A DNA stretch of 64,000 nucleotides from Ovis canadensis (Eukaryota > Chordata > Mammalia > Artiodactyla > Bovidae): contig NC_091246.1 of NCBI RefSeq assembly GCF_042477335.2, positions 112,435,001-112,499,000 of the forward strand, written 5' to 3'. Each line of letters opens with the position of its first letter. The first letter of the stretch is position 1. Below are positions 36,701-46,633 of the stretch, in pieces. The notes below the pieces were generated by a model. That model was not told the DNA's origin, did no database searches, and saw only the letters and a program-made list of their open reading frames with translations. The position numbers and the translations under genes are program-made.

Positions 36701-39700
36701 TGCAGAAAATATAATCAATCTGATTTTGGTGTTGACCATCTGGTGATGTCCATGTGTAGAGTCTTCTCTTGTGTTGTTGGAAGAGGGTGTTTGTTATGAC
36801 CAGTGCATTTTCTTGGCAAAACTCTATTAGCCTTTGCCCTGCTTCATTCTGCATTCCAAGGCCAAATTTGCCTGTTACTCCAGGTGTTTCTTGACTTCCT
36901 ACTTTTGCATTCCAGTCCCCTATAATGAAAAGGACATCTTTTTTGGGTGTTAGTTCTAAAAGGTCTTGAAGGTCTTCATAGAAGCGTTCAACTTCAGCTT
37001 CTTCAGCCTTACTGGTTGGGGCATAGACTTGGATAACTGTGATTTTGAATGGTTTGCTTTGGAAACGAACAGAGATCATTCAAATACTGCATTTCGGGTT
37101 CTTCTGTTGACCATGGTGGCTACTCCGTTTCTTCTGAGGGATTCCTGCCCACAGTAGTAGATATAATGGTCATCTGAGTTAAATTCCCCAATTCTAGTCC
37201 ATTTTAGTTCTCTGATTCCTAGAATGTTGATGTTCACTCTTGCCATCTCCTGTTTGACCATTTCCAATTTGCCTTGATTCATGGACCTAACATTGCAGGT
37301 TCCTATGCAATATTGCTCTTTACAGCATCAGACCTTGCTGTCTGAGGCACCAGGGAAGTTGAAACATGTACTACTGTATGTAGAATAGGTGGCTAATGGG
37401 AGGTTTCTGTCTAACACGCAGAGCTCGTCCCACTGCTCTGGCAACCTGGAGAGGTGAGATGGGAGGGAGGGTGGGAGGCAGGGTCTCGAGGGAGGGTTTA
37501 TACATGTACCTGTGACTGATTCATGTTGTTGAATGGCAGAAGCCAACACAACATTGTAAAGCAGTTATCCTCCAGTTAAAAATAAACTGAAAAATACTTT
37601 ATTGCTAAAAAATGCTAACCATCATCTGAACCTTCAGTGAGTCAGTCTGTAGTGATGACATCAATGGTCACTGATTACAGACAGCACAGCAAATACAGTA
37701 ATAATGAAAAGTCAGAAATACTGTAAGAATCACCAAAATGTGACCCAGAGTCGTGAACTGAGCAAAGGCTGTTGGGAAAATGACACTGATCGACTTGCTT
37801 GATCCAGAGTTACCACAAACCTGCAACTTGTAAAAAAACCAAAAATGCAGTATCTGCAAGGCCCCTTAAATCAAGGTCAGCCTGTACTCCAGAAAGCCAG
37901 TGTTTGTAGAGAAGAAAGTATTAATATCACAGGTCACATACGTTTGTTTTCAAAATGGAGAAGATGCCTTTCACTGGGTGTCACTGTGCCTCAGAGAGCT
38001 ACCCCATATTCACATTAGAATTTCAACACAGAGAGGAATTTGAAGGAAAAAAGATACTTTACCCAGACTTAGGAGGGAGAAATTCTTTTGAAAAGTGACT
38101 CTGAAGTAGTCGATTTTAACAGTGATTGTAGCTGTAGTTGCTTCTTTAGTGAGTGAAGGGGCCTCTGTGTGATTCCTTTTATATCGTACAAACTTGAGGT
38201 CTTTCTGTGTTTTTCATAATATGATCTTTCTAAACTGTCTGGATCTTCCAATTTTATAACTTTTACCTTTATGTTATTTGCCTTTTGACAAATTACTAGT
38301 TCATAAATATTGCCTGGATTAGTTGAGACTAATAAAAAGGTGCTAAAACTCAAATCTGCGTTATCACTCGTGAGCTGGTATGACGGTAGGCTTGGTTATT
38401 GTGCTTTCAAAGACAATGGATACCCTCCTGTAGTTTTGCTGGCTGCCACGGGACCTCTGTCCCAGCTTGCTGAGGGCACTGCGGCTGGTGCCCTGGGGGT
38501 TCGTGAGGAGGCTGAGGGCAACCTGGGCCACTCTGCCCAGTGTGGCCGAGAGCTGCCCACCAGCAGGGACTGGGGCACTGTCAGGAGTGGCCTGTGTCCC
38601 CATCGAGTGGCTCCATATCCGTAAACATTTGGGAAGTGACTCGATAGGTGCATTCTTTTTTTAAAGGTAATCCCGTAGTGGCCCTGTGGTCTTGACGGTG
38701 CTGTGAGTGTGTGTGCGCTTCGTGCGGCCCAGTTGGGTGTTATTGTTAGCCGACTTTAATGTGCAAAGTAGATGGTTTGTGGGTTGGGGGCGTCTATTAT
38801 GTGCTTCCTGCTGTTTGGATTGTAGTAGTGTGAGTGATGGAGAGTCAGCTCTGGGTCACAGTGAGCTGCAAGCTGCATGCTTTGAGCGTGATGCAAGTGT
38901 GCCTCACTTCTAGTAACTCATTCAGCAGACTCCCCGAGTGTGTCCCGTGTGCCAGGGTTGGCAGTGCTCCAGATTATAAACACAAATAAGGTGTTTGCGT
39001 CACAGGGAAATAAGTGCAGTGGGAAAGACAGGCGTGTAAACAGATAATTACACTGCCATGTGATGAATGCAAAGTAGGTACCCGCATGATGCTATGGAAA
39101 CGCCGGAGAAGGAATGCTGAATTCTGTCAGTCAATTAGTTGTTAAGGCAACAGACTAAACAGTGCGAATCCAGTTTGGTCCAAAGGGAAATTTTATGAGT
39201 GTTAGGGAAGTGTGCCTGTGTAGCCTTTCTAGAGATATTGCTTTCCAGTGCAATTTACACTGCAGGAAAGAGAAAACCTGTTGCCAGAAATGGGGATATT
39301 GAGTAGACTGAACTTTACTATGTTATATTGGCTGTAGTGTAATATATGAGATTGACTATGCTATAAGCCTGGTATGAATATGCTTCATTAACCAGAAGCG
39401 AAGTACAAGCTGAAATGGTAGCATCTAATTGATTCTATGGGTTCTTTGTTAATTTTAGATAGTGATTTCAACCAGATTCTTCAGATCTTTGAACAGAGCT
39501 GAAAAACATCGGAATTAATATTTTTATATTTTTAAGTTTATTTATTTTTTAGTTGAAGGATAATTGCTTTCAGAAGTTTGTTGTTTTCTGTCAGACAGTA
39601 ACATGTACCAGCCATAGGGTGTACATATATCCCCTCCCTCTGGAACCTCCCTCCCATCTCCCTCCCACCCCACCCCTCTAGGTTGATACAGAGCCTGTTT

Positions 39701-42700
39701 GAGTTCCCTGAGTCACACAGCAAATTCCCATTGGCTGTCTATTTTACATACGGTAATGTAAGTTTCCACTTTACTCTCTCCATACATCTCACTCTCTCCT
39801 CCCCTCCCCTCTTTTCCATAGGTCTGTTCTCTATGTCTGTTTCTCCACTGCTGCCCTGAAAATGCATTCTTCGGTGCCATCTTTCTAGATTCTGTGTATA
39901 TGCATTAGTATATGACATGTATCTTTCTCCTTCTGACTCACTTCACTCTGAATAATAGGCTCCAAGTTCACCCACTGCGTCCTCAGGACTGACGCAGCTG
40001 TGTCCCCTTTAGTGGCTGAGTATATTCTGTGGTGTCTGTGCCGCCGCTCCTCTACCCAGTCGTCTGTCAGTGGGCGCCTAGGTTGCTCACGTTCCAGCTG
40101 CGGTAAGCAGTGCTGCAGTGGGCGCTGGGGTGCGTGTGTCTTCTTTCTCAGTTTTGGTTTCCTCAGGGTATATGCCCAGGACTGGGATTGCTGGGTCACA
40201 TGGTGGTTTTTAAGGAATCTCCATACCGTCTTCCGCAGTGGCTGTATCGGTTTATATTCCCACCAACAGTGCAAGAGGGCTCCCTTTTCTCCACATGCTC
40301 TCCAGCAGTTATTGTTCGTAGACTTTTTGATGATGATCATTCTGACTGGTGTGAGGTGGTATCTCATTGCGATTTTGGTTTTCATTTCCCTAATAATGCG
40401 TGATGTTGAGCATCTTTTCATGTGTTTGTTAGACATCTGTATTTCTTTTTTTCCACTTTTTGATTGGGTTGTTGAATATGTTTATTTTTAATGTTAGTTT
40501 TCCTGGTCACCTTCAAGTGGAGATTCTGATGAAGGAAAAATCAGTTAAAAAGCAAATCATAATAGGAAAAACAAAGAACAAGCAAATTAATAAATTAGCC
40601 TATCATTTGCTTCCTAATGATTTTTAACTTTTTAAAGATAAGTTAGTTGCTAATTTTGGTATTACATTAGCTATAAATTTCCCGTCATTGATAAGTGTTA
40701 CTGATTATTATAACATGAGAAACAGAATATTTGATAAATTGAAACTATCTATTTTGGATACATTACTTTTAAAACTGTGTTTTCAATAGATAATACAAAC
40801 ACATGGTACAAAATTAAAAAGTACAAAGAAGCTTACAGTGAAAAGTGAGTTGTCTTCTGGCCATTCAGTGCCTTCCTCAGAGGCAACCTCTGCAGCTGCT
40901 TTTCTCTGTATTTCACTTACAAGCTAGTGAAGTGTGTGTGGTGTGTGTGTGTCGTTTTCTCTGCAGTTCATCTATAAGCCAGTTAAGTGTGTGTGTGATA
41001 TGTATAGTTTTCTCTGTATTTCATGTATTACCCAGTAAAGTGTGTGTGTGGCGTGTGTAGTTTTCTCTGTATTTCATATGTAAGTCAGTAAAGTGTGTGT
41101 GTGTGTATAGTGTTCTCTGTATTTCATATATAAGCCACTGACGTGTGTGTGTTCTGTCCCTGAGGCAGCCTCTGCGATAGCTCTAAGGGACTGATGCAAA
41201 GAGCCAAGATACATGGGAGTTTTTGTGACGAAAGCCAGGTTGTCAGAACATCACAAGATTACTGTTTATTAGAGGAAACCAGACCTCTCAAATTAAGAAA
41301 TTTGGTGCTTCTCTGTGTATGAAGATGCAAGTGTCTGGGCTCCCTGAAGTCACTCCTCTGACGTGCGCTCGGCGAACGCCCGGGCCAGCATCCTGGGCTC
41401 CCGTCCCGAGCCCCTGCGGGCGCAGTGTTGGGGCGGGGTCCCGCAGGGCACGGCCTGCAGCGGCAGCAGCCCGTCGGTGTCTGCCCGAGGCCCTCGGGGC
41501 TCAGCGATGCGGGCGCCCATTGCAGCAGCCTTTGTTCGCTCATGTGGCAGCAGCGCGTGTCATTCACAACACACGCGTGTAAGAGTGTCTGTACCTTGCT
41601 TTCCGCATAGAGCGGTCTCTGCTGGAGTTGAGTCCATGTGATTACATGTAGAACTGTTTCACCTCTTAAATAATAGCTTTCTGGCAGTGTAACTGACATA
41701 GTGTAATTCGCCCATTTAGACGGTCTGATGTACTGGGCTGAGTGCAGTCACACAGTTGTTCCATCATCACTGTGGCCCACTTGAGAACACGTAGTTTCAT
41801 CATCCCAGAAGAAACCCTGGAGCCCCGAGCGTTCGGGAGTCCCCATTTCCTTCAGTCTCCCCAGCCTTCCCCAGCCACTCACCCGCCTCCCGTCTCTCCA
41901 CGGAAGACGGGTGTCTGGCCGTCTGTCCTCAGGTGGTAGAAGCCGGCGGTGTGTTTCACGGGTACGCGGGGGTCCTGTGACCTGTGCCTGCCAGTGGGCA
42001 CTTCCGGTGTTGCTTCTGCTCTTCTGCTGGTTCAGCTGCTGACACTGCAGCAGTACTTGTGCGTGATTCATTTTGCCCGCACGTGAGTGCGTGTCACAGG
42101 GGACTAAACCTTCGAGGACTAAAGCGTGTGACATTTGGGCAGATGGCACAGCAGTCATGGGTTTCTCTGGGGACCCTCGGTGTCTTTGTTAGTTGCGGAG
42201 CTTTGTGCTCATGACTGGGGCGGAGGCTGGCTGGCGGGTGCTGCAGGAAGCTTGGCAGACGCGGCGGACACGCCTCTCGGTGCTCTTCTGCGGGTAGCGG
42301 TTTGCCACGCCGCCTCCCTGTGCATTTTCACAGATGTGATATTAGGGCACACACACTTGTTCTGGTGAAAATCTTGGTCTAGCTTTTGGCGACAGTCTTA
42401 TCTCCCTAAAAAAGTGTCAGGGCTTATTTTAAGTCTTTCTAGGTCCTAGGAACTTGTGTCAGAGAACAGACATCTAAGCAGGGAGCTTTATCCTGCAGGT
42501 GGTGGTGCTGATGCCTGAAGGAGGCTGACATCCTGGTGTCTTATTTAAATGTAAGATCTCTGCTATAGATCAACCTGTTTAAAACTAAAATAGTAACCAA
42601 GCCATATGGAAGTGAGATGCTGTTTGTTTATACTCTGTAACTAGCCAGGCCTTCCCTGGTGGCTCAGTGGTAAAGAATCCACCTGCCAATGCAGGAGACA

Positions 42701-44846
42701 TGGGTTTGATCCCTGAGTTGGGAAGATCCCCTGGAGAAAGGAATGGCAGCCCACTCCAGTATTCTTGCCTGGAGAATCCCATGGACAGAGGAGCCTGGCG
42801 GGCTGCAGTCCATGCGGTCCCGAGAGAGGCTGACATGGCTGAGCGACTAAACAGCAACAGCAACATAGCTAGCCACGAATGGGTGAAGGAAGTTCATTTC
42901 CTTGGGAGCCGACAGATATAAACCCTCACTGGACAAGAACCATGCCCTTGCTTTTATGAGTAAGACTATCGGTTCCTAAGGCATTCCTGTCTGGAAGAAG
43001 TGTACCAAGCATGTGGTCATGGATGTGGAGTGCGGCAGCCACACCCGTGTTCTCAGCTGAGCTCCTGTCCCTCCGTTCCCTCGCTGGCTGAAGGGGAGGT
43101 GGCTTTGCAGCCACCGAAGCCTCTACCTGGTCAGTGGCAGTTGCAATGACGTCATCTTCGCACGGTGGCACTGACTGGGGTTTTTCATTTGGATAGCCCA
43201 GCTTGAAAGGCATTCATTGTACATGTGTATGTTGTAAAATGAGCAGTGACGCAGGACTTCCAGAGCTTCATAAAATGGCATATTGCTTTGGGAGAGAGTC
43301 CTCTGGGGTCGAGGAGGGAGCAGACGTTGGGAAACAGTACGGGCATAAATGTGGGTGCGTGGAGTGTTTACAGACTACTGATATCCCTGCGAGGGTCTTC
43401 TGAGACGTGACAGAGAGTCCAGGAGCCTGTTTATTTGCAGTGCCCTGGTTGTGAATGTATTTATATTTCAGGACCATGTTGTTCACGAGCTGCAGCATAA
43501 AATAATAGTGAAATTTGGTAGGGGCCTGGACTAGTTCCACTTGAGACTGGTTTCATACTTTTGACTTGATTCCTTCATTTTTTAAATTTTATTTGACTTT
43601 GGGAGATGGTATGTATGAATTTTAAGAAGCTGCAGATACAGACTTAGGGCAGTTAAACTGCTGTCCATGAGCGTATAGTGGTGAATACATGGTGTGATAC
43701 ATTTGTCAAAACCAGACAGCTGTACAACCCAGCGGGTGAACCCTGACGTGAGCCGTGACTTTCTGTTGGTCCGTCGTGTAGCACACTCAGGCAGGGTGTT
43801 AATACTTAGGGGGTGCTGGGGGAGGCAGTGTGATAGGGGCTTGTGTGGGGACTCCCTCACCTTTCTGATCAGTTTTTCTGTAAACCTGCAGCTGCTCTAG
43901 AAAATAAAGTCTATTATTTGAAAAGAAAAAAAAAAGCTTCTGGCAGTGAGAGAATGGTGCCAGGGTTTGGGACAGGTTCCTACTCTGCATGTCCAACATC
44001 GTGTCCAGGAGCAGATGCCAGCACCAGGGACAGCTGCCTTCCTCACAACCTGGCCTCTGCCCCCAGCTCTGGACTGGCAGCCACTGCTAGGCTCCCCGAC
44101 TTACAGGTTCATTGAGGAGTTTGTTCTTGTTTAATCACTCAGTCGTACCCGACTCTGCGGCCCCATGGACTGCAGCACACCAGGCCTCCCTGTCCATCAC
44201 CAACTCCCGGAGTTGACTCAAACTCATGTTGTTTGAGTCAGTAATGCCATCCAGCCATCTCATCCTCTGTCATCCCCTTCTCCTCCTGCTCTCAATCTTT
44301 CCCAGCATCAGGGTCTTTTCAAATGAGTCAGCTGTTCGCATCAGGTGGCCAAAGCATTGAAGCTTCAACTTTAGGAATGGAATTGAGGAATGGAATTCTT
44401 ACTCATGTTTGTATCCATCCACCTATATTGTGCTAAAAGTTAGACCAAATATTTGGTGGTGAAATATTTTAGTGTTGAGTAACTCTTCATTGAATTAAAC
44501 AAAAAAAATAAGGACTCGAATGTTTGATTATTAGCAAAATTCTGTTTCCTAAAACAAGATTTATTAATGATCTCAAATTAAATTCCCTGCGGTGAATGTT
44601 TTTAATTGAGCAAATGTTTCTTAGTGTCTACCCTTTTCAAGTAAGCAGGCAAACGTTTCTCTTTCAGGATTCATTCACACAGATATGACGAAACACTTGA
44701 ACGAAGAACATCTAAAGAAGAATATCCCTCTGGGGAGGTTTGGAGACGCCCTCGATGTGGCCCAGGCGGTCGTATTTCTTTTAGAGTCTCCGTATGTGAC
44801 AGGGCACGTCCTGGTGGTGGATGGCGGCCTGCAGCTCACCATGTAG
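27573..44846 (+). CDS. CBR4: CBR4, carbonyl reductase family member 4 (complete coding region, 5 exons)
   Basis: The coding exons 27573-27714, 29627-29747, 30374-30510, 32817-32951 and 44668-44846 total 714 nt, giving 237 codons plus a stop, the length known for mammalian CBR4. All junctions are GT/AG and the phases agree (1, 2, 1, 1). The protein is a classical short-chain dehydrogenase/reductase. It has the cofactor motif GGSRGIG at residues 9-15, NAAG at 82-85, and the catalytic tetrad Asn107, Ser135, Tyr148 and Lys152, with YSASK at 148-152. From knowledge of the family, CBR4 is a mitochondrial-matrix NADPH-dependent reductase. It pairs with HSD17B8 in a heterotetrameric 3-ketoacyl-ACP reductase of mitochondrial fatty-acid synthesis, and it also reduces quinones. 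No frameshift or stop was found, and the intron structure rules out a retrocopy. The gene converges on PALLD, as in other mammals. Confidence 0.96.
27852..27863. promoter_or_regulatory. NRF-1 palindrome in CBR4 intron 1
   Basis: TGCGCATGCGCA is a perfect match to the NRF-1 consensus YGCGCAYGCGCR, 138 bp after the exon 1 donor and still inside the CpG island. NRF-1 drives many nuclear genes for mitochondrial proteins, which fits CBR4. Binding is inferred. Confidence 0.6.
27991..28579. other. CBR4 intron 1, no repeat recognised
   Basis: AT-rich intronic DNA after the CpG island, with several T-runs and no supported feature. Confidence 0.5.
28580..28791 (-). mobile_element. Bov-tA SINE (CBR4 intron 1)
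   Basis: A - orientation copy. The tail is at the left and the head (taagccactgggac) is degraded. Confidence 0.9.
29079..29303 (+). mobile_element. Bov-tA SINE (CBR4 intron 1)
   Basis: A complete copy from head ggcctccctggtggctcag to tail. Confidence 0.9.
29319..29528 (+). mobile_element. Bov-tA SINE with 14-bp target-site duplication (CBR4 intron 1)
   Basis: It is flanked by identical acactagctcatag at 29305-29318 and 29529-29542. The right copy ends 84 bp before exon 2. Confidence 0.94.
29627..29747 (+). CDS. CBR4: CBR4 coding exon 2
   Basis: The acceptor ttgtgtag ends at 29626 and the donor gttggt starts at 29748. The exon encodes residues 48-87 and the first two bases of Arg88. It covers the DVA turn (56-58) and the structural NAAG motif at 82-85. 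The frame continues open past the donor, so the end is set by the donor and by the fit to exon 3. Confidence 0.95.
29748..30373. other. CBR4 intron 2, mostly unique; weak L1 remnant
   Basis: A faint antisense L1M resemblance is seen at about 30050-30210 (aacattgtaatcaacaccc onward). Otherwise it is AT-rich. Confidence 0.4.
30374..30510 (+). CDS. CBR4: CBR4 coding exon 3
   Basis: A T-rich tract precedes the acceptor tag at 30371-30373, and the strong donor gtgagt starts at 30511. The exon completes Arg88 and runs to the first base of Gly134. It contains Asn107, the fourth member of the SDR tetrad, and the strand leading to the catalytic serine. Confidence 0.95.
30511..31657. other. CBR4 intron 3, unique part
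   Basis: No repeat recognised. A 169-codon ORF on the - strand at 31501-30992 has no family features and lies in an intron, so it is not called as a gene. Confidence 0.45.
31658..31782 (+). mobile_element. Bov-A SINE monomer (CBR4 intron 3)
   Basis: It has the core ccactccagtactcttgcc and tail gacacgactgaagtgacttagc, and no head. Confidence 0.88.
31790..32140 (+). mobile_element. ERV LTR-like segment (CBR4 intron 3)
   Basis: A TATA-like tatatatac precedes a gtgcagcagctcactaatctg region and a cattaaagg poly(A)-like signal, then ctggttctttttcc. This is the U3-R-U5 layout of an LTR in + orientation. The family was not identified. Confidence 0.5.
32141..32816. other. CBR4 intron 3, distal part
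   Basis: Unique AT-rich DNA leading to the exon 4 acceptor. Confidence 0.45.
32817..32951 (+). CDS. CBR4: CBR4 coding exon 4 (catalytic exon)
   Basis: The acceptor is ttctag, ending at 32816, and the donor gtgagt starts at 32952. The exon encodes Gly134 (completed) to the first base of Gly179 and carries catalytic Ser135, Tyr148 and Lys152 (YSASK). It ends at the conserved VAPG turn. A Bov-A SINE dimer begins only 51 bp after the exon end, in intron 4. Confidence 0.96.
33003..33268 (+). mobile_element. Bov-A SINE dimer with target-site duplication, close to exon 4
   Basis: Two Bov-A cores occur in tandem, flanked by atggttttataaa at 32990-33002 and 33269-33281. It was inserted in intron 4 just 51 bp after the exon 4 end. 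Confidence 0.94.
33282..33929. other. CBR4 intron 4, unique part
   Basis: No supported feature. Confidence 0.45.
34112..37589 (+). mobile_element. L1 inserted in the Tigger element, itself split by BovB
   Basis: L1 ORF2 C-terminal sequence occupies 34112-34536 and L1 3' UTR occupies 37344-37589. The outer junctions share aaaaatac (34104-34111 and 37590-37597), a short target-site duplication. The stretch of L1 between ORF2 end and 3' UTR is missing, presumably deleted. Confidence 0.75.
34537..37343 (-). mobile_element. BovB LINE, 2.8 kb, nested in L1
   Basis: The 3' tail is at the left and the copy is truncated at the start of the endonuclease. The - strand frames include the endonuclease with [11 protein letters not shown] (37079-36651), the linker region (36372-35920), and the RT with NKLRYADD (35561-35160). 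Frameshifts and small deletions break the ORF. Confidence 0.93.
37891..38904. other. CBR4 intron 4, unique part including a GC-rich patch
   Basis: The GC-rich patch at about 38430-38620 has overlapping ORFs on both strands but no splice-site-bounded exon that I can support. Confidence 0.4.
38905..39070 (+). mobile_element. L2-like LINE 3' remnant
   Basis: The order taactcattcagcag, ccgtgtgccagggttgg, ccagattataaacac, gcgtgtaaacagataattac follows the L2 3' end with substitutions. Confidence 0.55.
39520..40465 (-). mobile_element. L1 3' end (CBR4 intron 4)
   Basis: Antisense ruminant L1 3' UTR (39520-39990) and ORF2 C-terminus (about 40000-40465). The latter is recognised by aatctccataccgtcttccgcagtgg and cccaccaacagtgcaag. 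Confidence 0.9.
40900..41154. repeat. Minisatellite, five units of about 50-55 bp
   Basis: Units start at 40900, 40955, 41008, 41061 and 41111. Each reads ttttctctgtatttcat, a tataagccagt block, then aagtgtgtgtgtg. The TG run varies between units. Confidence 0.92.
41160..41575 (-). mobile_element. ERV LTR fragment, related to 3214-3655
   Basis: It shares ordered blocks with the LTR at 3214 (tagctctaagggactgatg, ttttattag..aaaccagac, tgtgtatgaagatgcaag, gtctgggct). It adjoins the minisatellite directly. Confidence 0.6.
41660..41850 (-). mobile_element. Old L1 3' fragment
   Basis: The antisense pattern gtaactgacatagtgtaattcgcccatttag, then ccatcatcactgtggccc, is typical of L1M. Confidence 0.5.
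41851..42650. other. CBR4 intron 4, unique part
   Basis: No supported feature. Confidence 0.4.
42651..42862 (+). mobile_element. Bov-tA SINE (CBR4 intron 4)
   Basis: A complete copy. Its flanks share a diverged ctagcca duplication. Confidence 0.92.
42863..43639. other. CBR4 intron 4, unique part
   Basis: No supported feature. Confidence 0.4.
43640..43930 (+). mobile_element. Old L1 3' end with A-rich tail
   Basis: It ends ctgtaaacctgcagctgctctagaaaataaagtctatt followed by an A-rich tail, the usual L1M 3' terminus. Confidence 0.65.
44128..44378 (-). mobile_element. BovB LINE 3' end (CBR4 intron 4)
   Basis: It is antisense, from tail gtttaatcactcagtcgtacccgact to the ggtggccaaagcattgaagc region. 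Confidence 0.9.
44668..44846 (+). CDS. CBR4: CBR4 coding exon 5 (terminal)
   Basis: The acceptor tttcag ends at 44667. The exon encodes the C-terminal substrate-loop and dimer-interface part, with the closing SDR signature VVDGG followed by LQLTM and the TAG at 44844-44846. It follows an 11.7-kb intron packed with transposons. The 3' UTR starts at 44847. The first canonical AATAAA is at 45586-45591, and it may or may not be the one used. Confidence 0.95.
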
Positions 44847-45139
44847 CCGAGCCCCGTCACTGCTGTTGGAGTCACGGGCAGTCTCTGTTGTACCTGTGTT
44901 TGCTAATCAAACCTGCTGATGCTACAGATGTTGATTTCTGTCTTCATACAAATATGTCTGTAAAGAACAGTGGGAGAGCAGCTGCGTTTTCCAAATGACA
45001 CGTGTCTTATGGGCAGTGTTAGTGTCCAGTCCCTCCTCACAGGGATTCCCTTCAGGAGCCCTGGTCTTCAGGTGTTCCCGCCCCTTATGAAAACAGTGTC
45101 CTGGGTCTGCGTGTAACCTCTGTATACTTCACATCATCT

Positions 45140-45359
45140 CCGTTGTTGTTCAGTCACTAACTTGTGTCTGACTCTTTGCAGCCCCTCACACTATAGCCGG
45201 CCAGGCTCCTCTGTCCATGGAATTTTCCCAGCAAGAATACTGGAGTGGGTTGCCATTTCCCTTTTCAAGGGATCTTCCCGACCCAGGGATCGAACCTGTG
45301 TCTCCTCATCTTCTGCTTCGGCAGGTGGATTCTTTACCACTGAGCCACCAGGGCAGCCG
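45140..45359 (-). mobile_element. Bov-tA SINE (3' of CBR4)
   Basis: A complete - orientation copy. It may lie in the CBR4 3' UTR if the AATAAA at 45586 is used. Confidence 0.92.
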
Positions 45360-45394
45360 GAATCTGAGTCATTCTTAGATTACATATAATACTA

Positions 45395-45575
45395 CCACAG
45401 TGTAAATGCTGTGTAAATAGTTGAAACACAGTGTAAATGCTATATAAATAGTTGATTTGTGGAACTTTAAAAAACATATTTAGACAGTAAAAACTTTAAA
45501 AAATATATTTTCTATCCATAGTTGGTTGAACCCATGGCTGTTGAGGCTGGATGCAGAGGGCCAACTGTCTAGATA
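45395..45575. mobile_element. Tigger-like DNA transposon end
   Basis: The order gtgtaaatgctatataaatagttg, tttctatccatagttggttgaaccc, then cagagggccaactgtc follows the Tigger-family terminal region. A direct repeat of the cacagtgtaaatgct segment precedes it. Confidence 0.6.
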
Positions 45576-45585
45576 TTTTGCAAGT

Positions 45586-45591
45586 AATAAA
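45586..45591 (+). terminator. Candidate CBR4 poly(A) signal
   Basis: This is the first canonical AATAAA after the CBR4 stop, 740 bp downstream. It lies just after a transposon end, so use is uncertain. Confidence 0.3.
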
Positions 45592-45689
45592 ACAGACGTT
45601 ATCTTAATTTATGCATTTTGTTACACAAGTAGGAAAAACTATGAGTCTGATTGTCATTAGATACTTCGTTGTGATAGCTTACGGTGAAC

Positions 45690-46380
45690 GGTGTTGGATT
45701 GGTGATCTCCGAAGATTTAACCTTGGGACCCGGGACCAGGGTTGATCACTCAAGAGCTTTTGTGGAGCAAGAGTTTTATTAAAGTGGAAAGGGACTGAGA
45801 AAGCTTCTTACACAGACATCAGAAGGGGGACAGAGAGTGCCCCCCTCACTAGTGTTAGCAAGGGGGTTAGATGCTTTTTAATTAAGTATAACAATAAAAG
45901 AATTCCTCAAGTTTGTGAAAATTTTACCGGACCCGCTCCCACAATTCACATTTTAGGATAACGGGATTAGGATTTAACAACAGAGAGATCCACCAGACCC
46001 ACTCCCATAATACACATTTTAAGATATCAGGATTAGAGGGTTTTCAGGAAGGAGAAACTGTCCTCAAGCAGGATACATTGTTGTTATATAAACCTTAGAA
46101 CAAAGCTTAAACTGAGTTGTTTGTTGGGTAATCATCAGTTCTGGGCTTAAAGAAAAAAATGTTTTATGTGGCTAAGACTAAAGAATGTAGAGAAAAAAAG
46201 AGCGTTCGTCCTTTCCTCCTCCTTGAGAACCCCAGACCTCTCTCTCCTCAGGGACCCCTGGACTTCTTATCAACCTGCCTAGGAATTGGCTCTCTCAGCT
46301 GTACTGGGCCGAATACTCTAGAAGTTAACCTGGCAGGCCAAGTGCAAGTTAGACAAGCACACCGAAGCAGGAGGACCTGA
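45690..46380 (-). mobile_element. Solo ERV LTR (ruminant)
   Basis: The - strand reads aataaaactcttgctccac, a typical LTR poly(A)/R region, then a U5-like stretch ending near gatcaccaatccaacaccg. The U3 is to the right and contains two diverged copies of an 'acccactcccataatacacattttaagatatcaggattag' unit (45933-45972 and 45996-46036). No internal viral genes. Confidence 0.75.
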
Positions 46381-46555
46381 AGGGCATCAGGCAGGTGCCT
46401 TAGCACGCCTGCTGGAGTTACCCACTGCAGCCCTCCGTCCGTCTCCTGAATAGTCAGCTGTTACACAGGCTGAGGAGAGCAGTTAGACACAGAGGTGACT
46501 GGAGTCCGGTTTCTTTGGTGGCACTGCTTCTGTGTGAGCAGCTGGGTACAACAGA

Positions 46556-46633
46556 CTACACTGGGCAGAGGAGCCTCGTGGGCACGGTCCATGAGGCCAG
46601 AACTGGACACAACTTAGTGACTGAACAGCAGGT
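46556..46633 (+). mobile_element. Bov-A fragment, diverged
   Basis: It has gggcagaggagcctcgtggg and a tail aactggacacaacttagtgactgaacagc. Confidence 0.75.

Larger units (their letters stand above)
33930..37890. mobile_element. Tigger-type DNA transposon, split by an L1 that holds a BovB
   Basis: The left part (33930-34111) reads tgcgggtttggttccagac, then gtactgtagtctattaaatgtgcag. The right part (37598-37890) resumes tttattgctaaaaaatgctaacc and ends cagtatctgcaaggcccc. Both follow the Tigger pattern in order. The gap is filled by the L1 at 34112-37589. Confidence 0.75.

Noticed and set aside
45586-45591. Definite CBR4 poly(A) site
   Set aside because: The signal is canonical, but it lies behind a SINE and a transposon end and has no transcript support. 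It is kept only as a low-confidence candidate.
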